A stretch of DNA of 64,000 bases from positions 62,001 to 126,000 of the IMG/VR virus record IMGVR_UViG_3300036772_000367; one strand, given 5' to 3'. The notes beneath the pieces are model-generated. The model was not told where the DNA came from and searched no databases. It saw only the letters and a list, made by a program, of their open reading frames with translations. This DNA is from a virus. Both the position numbers and the translations under genes were made by a program. Of the stretch, positions 17,355-24,360 are shown piece by piece. Each line of letters starts with the position of its first letter. The stretch's first letter is position 1.

Positions 17355-18911
17355 ATGGCACGGTTGGCGAGGTCGTTCCCCGGCTTCATCGTGCTACGGG
17401 GCCCGATCGCGACGACGCCGTCTTGGACCACGTGGCAGGGTGCCGCCGCGTTTGCCCCTGCCCTGACCTTGACAACAGCCGGCACCTTGATCTTGGCGTC
17501 ATCGGCCGCCACCCTGTCGGTCACGGCTGGGTTGTCCGCTGATGGCGGGGCAATCAGTCAGGCTGTTGTCACCTTGACGCCGACGGCCAGTTTGTCCAGC
17601 GCGGCCATCGACGTTGTTCCCGGAGCGGTCTCTCTGTCCGGCACAGCGGGGTTGAATGCCGCCGGCAGCTATATTGCCCAGGGCAGCGTCACGATGTCGG
17701 CCACGGCGAGCCTGGGTACCGTTGCGGTCCAGACTGGCTTCGGTCAGGCATCGTTGGCACCGGTTGCGTCCCTCGTGGTGGGTACACAGACGGTGTGGCA
17801 GGCCAGCGCCACGTTGGCTCCCGTTTCTGTTCTGGTCGCCGGAGCGGCCCAGACGAGCTTCCCTACGGTAGATCTGACTCCCTCGGCCGGGATGACGGTG
17901 GCGGCGACACGGATCGTGTTGCCGGGAGTCGCGCTGGCACCCCTGGCTGCTCTGACCACCGCGACACCGATGGCGATCTATCAGGGCGCTGTGTCCTTCA
18001 GCCCTGCCATGTCGTTGACCCTGGCATCCGGATCGAACTTCACCGGCAATGTCATTATGTCCGGGACCGGCGCGCTCACTATCGTTGGTCCGAAGGCGAT
18101 CTATCAGGCTATTATCGCGCTGGTTCCGATGGCGACCTTCACGGTGGCCAGTCTGATCCTGCCCTCTGGCGTGCTCCTGGCTCCCGTCATATCTCTGACG
18201 GCGGCGGCCGACATCCAGCTCAACGTCGGCCAGGTCCAGCCCTACTACATCAGGCAACGCCAGGACTGGGCTATCCAACAGGAACGTCAGCGTCACGCTG
18301 AGGCCATCTACTGGATCGGCGAGATGGTGTGCCTTATTTTGATGTGGCACGAGATTGATTTTCAGAAAGGTCTCGTGCAGCGCTGCCATACTTGTTACAA
18401 CACCACGGACACTATCACCAATCGCATCACTGCGGTATACAACCAACCGACGCGTAATGAATGCCCTGATTGTTTCGGTACAACCTTCGAAGGTGGCTAC
18501 CGAGCCCGCATTGTGCGACCTGCGATCCTGACCGATGTGGACGAGACCGAACGCCAGGACCGCAAGGGTTCCATGCATCCGAGTTCTCTGAACGTAGAGA
18601 CCGTCTGGGACTTCCGGTCTCGGGCGGGAGACTATCTACTGCGCGCGGACGGATCACGCTGGCGGCTCTCCGATCCCCAGCGCACCACGTTGCGCACCGG
18701 CTTCTACCATCCGGCGCAGTCCACTAGCTCCATCACGTACGGCAATATCCGCGCGCAGTACGAGGAAGAGACCACGGTGGCCTACCTCTTGCCACCCACC
18801 GATGTTTCCACTCTGAGCACATTGTTGCAGCAACAGGTGTTCTTCCCGCCGAACTTTTCCAGCTTCGAGATCATCCGGGCACCTCTCATTCCGACTGCCC
18901 TGCAAGACTAG
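17355..18911 (+). CDS. Neck protein with N-terminal beta-repeat extension
   Basis: Residues about 25-295 of 518 are built from roughly 12 repeats of 20-23 residues (pattern: small residue, x, V/A, x, L/F, x, P/A, x, A, x, L, then a variable TxxxYQ-like end). From about 300 a different domain begins: a Trp/Arg-rich helix, WIGEMVCLILMWHE, a zinc-ribbon-like pair CHTCYN and CPDCFG, then DVDETERQDRKG and a strand-rich end. The second part resembles head-closure or neck proteins by position and content. The repeats may add a collar or whisker. The fusion is seen; its role is inferred. Confidence 0.65.
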   Translation: MARLARSFPGFIVLRGPIATTPSWTTWQGAAAFAPALTLTTAGTLILASSAATLSVTAGLSADGGAISQAVVTLTPTASLSSAAIDVVPGAVSLSGTAGLNAAGSYIAQGSVTMSATASLGTVAVQTGFGQASLAPVASLVVGTQTVWQASATLAPVSVLVAGAAQTSFPTVDLTPSAGMTVAATRIVLPGVALAPLAALTTATPMAIYQGAVSFSPAMSLTLASGSNFTGNVIMSGTGALTIVGPKAIYQAIIALVPMATFTVASLILPSGVLLAPVISLTAAADIQLNVGQVQPYYIRQRQDWAIQQERQRHAEAIYWIGEMVCLILMWHEIDFQKGLVQRCHTCYNTTDTITNRITAVYNQPTRNECPDCFGTTFEGGYRARIVRPAILTDVDETERQDRKGSMHPSSLNVETVWDFRSRAGDYLLRADGSRWRLSDPQRTTLRTGFYHPAQSTSSITYGNIRAQYEEETTVAYLLPPTDVSTLSTLLQQQVFFPPNFSSFEIIRAPLIPTALQD

Positions 18912-18919
18912 GAGGGGCG

Positions 18920-19648
18920 ATGCCGCAACTTCTCGCCCCGCAGATGCGTTTCGCCGCCGGGGCTCCGGACCGGCTGGTGATGTTGGCCGACGTCAGCCGG
19001 GAGGAGTCCTACTACCTGGCGACCGAAGCGGTCTACATCGCCCGGCAGACGATGCCCCGCGTCACGGGTGTCACCGCGTCCCGACTGGCCACCATCGTGG
19101 CCGAGGGTTACTTCGGCATCTACTTCCCGGACGCCACTACCTGGTTCCTGGAGGCGGGCACGCGGGCCTTCACCATGAGGTCGCTAGCCGGCAAGACCAT
19201 CCCGATGTGGGTGTCCGATACAGATGGTCAGCTCCGGCGGGACAACCCGAAGATCCGTATCCACACCACGGAGGATGGCCGTCTCCAGGTTCTGATCTTC
19301 CGTCGTGCCGCGCGCCTGGGTCAGCGCAAGGTCGTTCGACGGAAGGATCCGGTCACCGGTCAGCTGACCCTCCGCACGACGGTGGCGTCCTACCCTGGAG
19401 CGCCAGGTCGGATTAACCGTCGTCAGCCTGCCGCTCCGTGGAATGCGTCTGGGACGCAGGGTGGTCAGATCGCCGGAGGGAATGTCGGTGTTCGCTGGCG
19501 GCATCCTGGCATCCAAGCAATGCAGTTTCTCAACGGTGCGCTGGCGCGGACGGCTTTCGAGGCGGGGTTGCCGATCACCACGGTCTACGCGGTGGATGGC
19601 GCCAGTTGGCAGTCCTTCTTGAGCTTCCGCCTACGAGGAGTGCAGTAA
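18920..19648 (+). CDS. Neck/tail completion protein
   Basis: The 242-residue basic protein (ARLGQRKVVRRKDP) lies between the neck protein and a tail-terminator-like gene. This is the usual slot of an HK97-gp10-like or tail-completion protein. GGAGGGG precedes the ATG. It has strand-rich character with an ISRxGP-type helix absent, so the exact family is uncertain. Confidence 0.55.
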   Translation: MPQLLAPQMRFAAGAPDRLVMLADVSREESYYLATEAVYIARQTMPRVTGVTASRLATIVAEGYFGIYFPDATTWFLEAGTRAFTMRSLAGKTIPMWVSDTDGQLRRDNPKIRIHTTEDGRLQVLIFRRAARLGQRKVVRRKDPVTGQLTLRTTVASYPGAPGRINRRQPAAPWNASGTQGGQIAGGNVGVRWRHPGIQAMQFLNGALARTAFEAGLPITTVYAVDGASWQSFLSFRLRGVQ

Positions 19649-19650
19649 TC

Positions 19651-20265
19651 ATGTACCTAACACCTCTGAAGACCGCTGTGGTGGAAGCACTCCGTGACAC
19701 CTTTAATGGCAGTTATCCGAACTCCGACTTTCAGAACATCAACATCAGTGTGGAATATCCCGTACTGAAGTCGCAGTATCCCAATCTCTGGGTGACGTAC
19801 GAAGATACCGCTGAGTTGAGCATTGCCAGTATTGGACACCTGGAAGTCAGCTTCAATACCCAGACTAGAACTTATACTCAGGTGAACCGGTGGCGCTTCC
19901 AGGGGAGCATCACCATTACTATTGCGGCTTTGTCCTCTCTGGAACGCGATCGGCTCTATGACGAAGTCGTGCGTACCTTCGCCTTCGGTGGACAGAATGA
20001 TTCTTTGAATGTCTTTCGACAGAAGATCGAACAGAACGACTTTGTCGGTATGAACTTCAATTTCGACGATCTTCAGCCCACCGGAGACACCGCCGCGATG
20101 GGAACACCGTGGCAGACCGATGAAATGATTTACGAGAAGTCACTCACTATCGACTTGATCGGTGAGTTTGTGGGAGACCCACGTACCCAACAGTTGGTGG
20201 CTCTGTCGAAGTTCGACATCATCGGGACGCCTGAGGCACCAGATGGTATGCAGTTGGCCGGTTAA
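19651..20265 (+). CDS. Tail terminator/completion protein
   Basis: The 204-residue product begins MYLTPLKTAVVEALRDTF, followed by IEYPVLKSQYPNLWVTYED-like strands and helix LERDRLYDEVVRTFAF. This pattern of an N-terminal helix, mixed strands and a second helix, just before the sheath, is typical of tail terminators of myoviruses. It starts two bases after the previous stop. Assignment is by position and predicted fold. Confidence 0.6.
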   Translation: MYLTPLKTAVVEALRDTFNGSYPNSDFQNINISVEYPVLKSQYPNLWVTYEDTAELSIASIGHLEVSFNTQTRTYTQVNRWRFQGSITITIAALSSLERDRLYDEVVRTFAFGGQNDSLNVFRQKIEQNDFVGMNFNFDDLQPTGDTAAMGTPWQTDEMIYEKSLTIDLIGEFVGDPRTQQLVALSKFDIIGTPEAPDGMQLAG

Positions 20266-20304
20266 TCCTGTCCCTGCTGTGCTTGACCCGGATCAAGAAC
20301 TGAG

Positions 20305-20324
20305 GAAGGGAGACGAGTCCCTTC
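20305..20324 (+). promoter_or_regulatory. Hairpin in the sheath leader
   Basis: GAAGGGA pairs with TCCCTTC around a 6-base loop, inside the 96-base gap before the sheath gene. It has no T-run, so an mRNA-stabilising or processing role is as likely as termination. Confidence 0.5.
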
Positions 20325-20361
20325 GGGTGATCGTTGTTGGTGGCCGAAGGAGCTGAGTCAC

Positions 20362-21891
20362 ATCCCGAACTTCACTCAATACGTGCCGCCCAATGTGTAT
20401 ATCAATACTGCCTCGACACCTGTGGTGGCGCCGATCGGTGTCAACCCCACGGTCATTTGTCTCATCGGTGCGGGTGTTGGCTATAACACTTTTCAGGACA
20501 TTGTCACCTTCAGTGGATCAACACCGGTCACCCTGACGAAGAGTGGCATCAATGCTTCATCCATTGTGGTGACGGGATACATTCCCGATCCCAATGCCAG
20601 CAACCAGGCGCTGCCACACACCTTCTTGCCGGACATCACCGGTGGTTCCCCACAGACCAGGGACTATTCGGTCAACCAGACCGGCTCCGGGGCCAGCAGC
20701 GTCACCACGCTGACCAAGGAGGGGTCGGGCACGATCAGCACGACTTATCCGCAAGCAACGGTGTCCTACCAGTACACCGACGCCAGCTACTACGGATTGC
20801 ACTTCTTTTCCGACTACACCAGTTTCACCAACGCCTACGGTCCCGCGTTGGATCCCACCACCGGAGCTCTCGTCAGTCCTCTGTCGCTGGCTGCCCAGGT
20901 CGCCATGCAGAACGGCGCGAACCAGCTCTACGCCATCGCGCTGGAGGGTGGCTCCAACACTCTTCAACAGCAGTTCGCCGATGCCTATGCGCTGTTGTCG
21001 TCTACGAATACCGATGCCAACATCATCGTGCCGCTGTGGAATGAGGTTACCGATCCCACGCAGCTCGCCGGGATGCTCGCCACGCTCAAGGCATTCGTGG
21101 AGGGAGATGCGACCAATCAGGGCATTCTGCGGATGGCATTCGTCGGGTTCGACGAGGCTTACGCACCGGCAATATCGGACCTGGCGACGCTGGCGGTGAA
21201 CGTGGCCTCCGAACGAGTCGTGATGGCGTGGCCGAACCAGTTGAACTTCTTCAACGGAGTGACCTCCCAGACACAGATCTTGGACGGCTTCTATCTGGCC
21301 ACGGCCTATGCGGGGCTGCTGTCCGCGCTACCGCCGCAGATGCCGTTGACCCAGAAGTATCCCCAGGGCTTCTCGGGTGTGCCTATAGCGATCAGCCAGA
21401 CTCTGACTACGACAGCGAAGAACCAGCTCTCCAGCTCCGGCGTCACCGTCTGCAATACCGATCGACGGGGTCGTCTGGTTGTTCGACATGGTCTCACCAC
21501 AGATTATGTCGGCGGAGTGCTCGCTCGCGAGATCAGTCTGGTGCGGGCCGAGGACGCCCTGTTCAACTTGGTCGACCAGAACTTGCTCACCGCTCAACTC
21601 ATTGGTCAGCCGATCATCACCAACACGGTGACCAGCACCAACACCACTCTGTTGCAGGTACGGTCCATTGTGACCGGCGCGCTGGATACGGCGACGACGT
21701 CCGCGCTGATCAATGGCTACAACAACGTCGTGGTGACGGAACAGCAACCACCGTCGGGCGACCCCACTATTATCCAGGTGCAGTTCGCCTACTTGCCGCC
21801 GTGGCCGTTGAACTACGTCCTGGTGTCATTCAGCGTCGACACGACGACCGGTCAGACGAACCTGACGGCCTCGGGAAACACCACGGGCTGA
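20362..21891 (+). CDS. Tail sheath protein (apparent ATC start)
   Basis: The product (509 residues if initiated here) is a contractile tail sheath. It has an N-terminal PNFTQYVPPNVYI segment typical of sheaths, a central variable domain, and a C-terminal half with YAIALEGG, ERVVMAWPNQ, YLATAYAGLLS, LVVRHGLTT and YLPPWPLNYVLVSFSV. The only in-frame AUG-like start is GTG at 20383, which would remove the conserved PNFTQY and has no ribosome-binding site. GAAGGAG lies nine bases before an ATC at 20362, exactly where Met is expected. ATC initiation is therefore the best reading, or the base is a variant of ATG. Confidence 0.85.
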   Translation: MPNFTQYVPPNVYINTASTPVVAPIGVNPTVICLIGAGVGYNTFQDIVTFSGSTPVTLTKSGINASSIVVTGYIPDPNASNQALPHTFLPDITGGSPQTRDYSVNQTGSGASSVTTLTKEGSGTISTTYPQATVSYQYTDASYYGLHFFSDYTSFTNAYGPALDPTTGALVSPLSLAAQVAMQNGANQLYAIALEGGSNTLQQQFADAYALLSSTNTDANIIVPLWNEVTDPTQLAGMLATLKAFVEGDATNQGILRMAFVGFDEAYAPAISDLATLAVNVASERVVMAWPNQLNFFNGVTSQTQILDGFYLATAYAGLLSALPPQMPLTQKYPQGFSGVPIAISQTLTTTAKNQLSSSGVTVCNTDRRGRLVVRHGLTTDYVGGVLAREISLVRAEDALFNLVDQNLLTAQLIGQPIITNTVTSTNTTLLQVRSIVTGALDTATTSALINGYNNVVVTEQQPPSGDPTIIQVQFAYLPPWPLNYVLVSFSVDTTTGQTNLTASGNTTG

Positions 21892-21896
21892 TGATG

Positions 21897-22748
21897 TTAC
21901 TCGACGTGCTTCCACGACTTACGTCGCACGATAGCGCTGACGTTTGCGGCAGACATGCCGTACGCGTGAGCGATGTCGTCGGTCAGATCACCGGAGGCGT
22001 ATCGAGCACGGATAATGCGGATGTCGTTGTCAATGAGACGACTACCACCACCTTGTCGACGAACATGAGGGGCTTCGATCTCGTCCAGGTGCTGCCAGGT
22101 CTGACCTCTGATCGCATAGCCCAAAACAGCGATCTGGACATTATGGTGAGCTGCGATGGAAGCTTGGGTCTCGCCTGCTTTGGATCGAGTCCGAGCATCC
22201 AATACGATGGCATCAGTCAGGACGGCCGAGTCATTGGCTTCGCCACGCTGATTGGTCTTCCCTCTAGCTCGGCCGCGCTTGCTTTTGTCTCGCATGTTGT
22301 CAGCATGGGTTCCGTTCTCCAGATGACTGGGACGACAACAGGGTGGGTTGTCGCACTTGTGTCGGGCATGGTCTGGGATCGCTCCGCCCTGACTCAGCAT
22401 CAAAGCCATACGGTGGGCTCCGATGGTGGACTTACCATCAGGATTCTTCCGGTCATTGAAGATACGGAACAATCCGTACTCCTCGCCTTGAACGGGTCGT
22501 CGTCCGGCGGTCCACTCCCAACACGAGTCGTCGTCGTCAATGATGTTGACCTTCGACCAGAATCGAACTTCCAGTTCTGTCAGCTCTTGAGGACAGCTCT
22601 GGAACAGGAGGGCCTTGCGTTCGGCCACCTTAGCTCGAAGATCTTTGAGTGTGTTCCACACCTCGGTGATCTGACTTTCGAGCGCCCTGATCGGTTCCCA
22701 GCCTTCGTTCCAATCGGCGAGGGTCCGTACTTTGTCGTCGTATTCCAC
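21897..22748 (-). CDS. HNH homing-type endonuclease, antisense insertion
   Basis: The 283-residue product has an N-terminal coiled coil. The HNH core follows (about 100-185): CWEWTAG, YGLFRI, GAHRMALML, HKCDNPPCCRPSHLENGTHADNMRDK. Two helix-turn-helix segments at the C-terminus (GETQASIAAHHNV, LTDDIAHAYGMSAANVSAI) probably recognise DNA. It lies head-on between the sheath and tube genes, ending five bases after the sheath stop. The GTG at 22748 is chosen because a TATACT element lies six bases upstream. The frame continues further upstream only as antisense of the tube gene. Confidence 0.85.
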   Translation of the reverse strand: MEYDDKVRTLADWNEGWEPIRALESQITEVWNTLKDLRAKVAERKALLFQSCPQELTELEVRFWSKVNIIDDDDSCWEWTAGRRPVQGEEYGLFRIFNDRKNPDGKSTIGAHRMALMLSQGGAIPDHARHKCDNPPCCRPSHLENGTHADNMRDKSKRGRARGKTNQRGEANDSAVLTDAIVLDARTRSKAGETQASIAAHHNVQIAVLGYAIRGQTWQHLDEIEAPHVRRQGGGSRLIDNDIRIIRARYASGDLTDDIAHAYGMSAANVSAIVRRKSWKHVE

Positions 22749-22754
22749 GGCGGC

Positions 22755-22760
22755 AGTATA
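22755..22760 (-). promoter_or_regulatory. -10 element of the HNH gene
   Basis: TATACT on the minus strand lies six bases before the GTG start. The -35 region is weak. The arrangement implies a leaderless transcript, matching the other inserted endonuclease gene. Confidence 0.5.
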
Positions 22761-22865
22761 GCAGGTAGTGAAACCTCTTCGTTGGGTGCCTCGGAACCGC
22801 ACCAAAATGATCTTGAAGAGATCATCTTCGATGAGCGTTTTCCCTGCTGGGGTGGTGGTTAACTC

Positions 22866-23360
22866 ATGCCGAACACACAGGTTCGTGTCGTGGGATCTTA
22901 GTCCGGATTTAGCACTTTTAGCTACCAAGGACACCCTATTGCGTTCCTGGAGGGTGTAGAAGATTCCGGTCAGCGGGCCTTCTCCGACGCAGGTCAGGGC
23001 TACCAGTTCATCCACCCGTTGGGTTTCACGCACCCGATCGAGATCGCGACCTCGCGTGTGCTCGCGGGTGGCACGCTGAACCTGACCATCCGGGAATTGT
23101 GGAACACCTTCATCTGGGAGCAGCTGTTCGGTCTGGCGGGGACGCACAACATCGTGGACGTGTTCGCCGCCCTCGCTGCGAACCCCGCTTATGTCACCTG
23201 TCAGACGGTGATTCAGCCACCCGGTGGTGCTGCTCCTCGTGGAAAGAACTTCCACAATTGCGTGGTGGTTGACATTGCCGACAACGACACCATCACCGTG
23301 GGGGCGCTGGCGGTGACCAAGGGAATCGTCGTGGCATATACCCACTCATCGGCGCTCTGA
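22866..23360 (+). CDS. Tail tube protein gene interrupted by an in-frame amber codon
   Basis: Reading from the ATG gives MPNTQVRVVGS, then TAG at 22899, then an uninterrupted continuation in the same frame (SGFSTFSYQGHPIAFLEGV and on to the stop). The position between sheath and chaperones and the length (164 codons) identify the tail tube. No ATG, GTG or TTG lies between the amber codon and a TTG at 23019, which would delete the first 50 residues. The upstream ribosome-binding site is weak (GGGGTGG). Translation must use readthrough, suppression or an unusual start, unless the base is an error. Several other genes here end in TAG, so global amber recoding is unlikely. Confidence 0.75.
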
Positions 23361-23399
23361 TGATCATGCATCAGCGCTGATTACAGAAAGGGTCATTAC

Positions 23400-23951
23400 A
23401 TGACCGCATTCAGTGCTGATGAAGCCCTGGTGGGTCCGACGTCCCGATCGTCGGACCCACCAGGCGTCTGGGATGCCCCAGAGCAGGAGACAACCACTCC
23501 TACGACTCCTGTGCGGGACGACCCGGTCAAGGACGATACCGATGATCTGACGCCGCGCGAGTTCAACCCTCGGGCCAGAGAACCGTTCATCGGATTGCTG
23601 TACCTGGGATCGCTGGACCGAGAGGTGACACTGTACGGCCACAAGTTCCTGTTGGTCACGCCCACTAATGCGGAGCGCATCCAGATGGGGTTGATCACCA
23701 AGGACTGGCGCGACACTGCGACCGAGGAAGTTGCCCTGGGTCAGGCGCTCGTGGCGGCCTTCCTGCACAAGGTCGACGGCCAACCGCTGCCAGAACCGAT
23801 CAGCCCAGATCCGAAGGACACCGCACTACGCGGCCGGTTCAATTGGGTGGGGGAAAACCTGCGGCGGCAGGTGATCACCGCGTTGTTCCAGGAGTGCATG
23901 ATCCTGGACACCCAAGTCGATATCGCGTTGGAGGCTATGGGAAAAGCGTAG
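23400..23951 (+). CDS. Tail assembly chaperone, short form
   Basis: The 183-residue product has a disordered acidic N-terminus, then a compact domain (FIGLLYLGSLDREVTLYGHKFLLVTP onward) as in gpG-like tail chaperones, and lies between tube and tape measure. It ends with GGA AAA GCG TAG, where the first two codons form part of a slippery heptamer. AAAGGG precedes the ATG. Confidence 0.8.
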   Translation: MTAFSADEALVGPTSRSSDPPGVWDAPEQETTTPTTPVRDDPVKDDTDDLTPREFNPRAREPFIGLLYLGSLDREVTLYGHKFLLVTPTNAERIQMGLITKDWRDTATEEVALGQALVAAFLHKVDGQPLPEPISPDPKDTALRGRFNWVGENLRRQVITALFQECMILDTQVDIALEAMGKA

Positions 23952-24355
23952 CGCCAGCCGGAGTGGACCCGTGGCTGAAGACAGAGTTGCGGTTGGCGGA
24001 ACGACAGGGACTGCTCACGGGACGTTACTTGTCGCCGATTCAGGTGCAGGGGATTCAAGTCCTCCGGCTGTTGGACGAGGTGGAGAAGCAGCAAACGAAG
24101 TTCGATCTGTTGCGGACGGCCTTGGTGGCGGCGGGAGCCCCTCCTCAGGACATGTGGCCCGAGTTCAAGGAGCTGTTCGGTGACGCCACGGTGGAGATGG
24201 ACGATCCGGCCGCTGACGATCCGAACGCGACGTATGACTACCGTGACGTGGAGTGGAAGGGCATCAGCGATGCTGCGCAGGAATACGAGGATCTGATGGT
24301 GAAGGTTGCTGCGCTCCACACGGGACGCATCAATGGTGAGTCCCTGACGAAGTAG
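23400..24355 (+). CDS. Tail assembly chaperone, -1 frameshift fusion form
   Basis: A -1 shift at G GGA AAA lets ribosomes continue as SVAPAGVDPWLKTELRL into a frame that stays open to 24355, adding about 135 residues. Known families of this type make a gpG/gpGT pair in fixed ratio to load the tape measure protein. The downstream frame has no own start with a ribosome-binding site that would give a full product. The fusion lies immediately before the tape measure gene, as expected. Confidence 0.85.
23939..23945 (+). promoter_or_regulatory. -1 ribosomal frameshift site GGGAAAA
   Basis: The heptamer fits X XXY YYZ in the zero frame (G GGA AAA) and lies two codons before the short-form stop. Both tRNAs can re-pair after a one-base backward slip. 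Confidence 0.85.
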
Positions 24356-24360
24356 GAATC

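Noticed and set aside
21892-22900. Group I intron containing the HNH gene inside the tube gene
   Set aside because: The HNH gene ends five bases after the sheath stop, leaving no room for a first tube exon, and the tube frame begins only after it.
22749-23345. N-terminal extension of the HNH protein to 23345
   Set aside because: That part is antisense to the tube gene, has no HNH-like sequence, and the promoter-like TATACT lies just before the GTG at 22748.
23019-23360. TTG at 23019 as start of the tube gene
   Set aside because: No ribosome-binding site, and the same frame upstream encodes a sensible tube N-terminus back to the amber codon and ATG.
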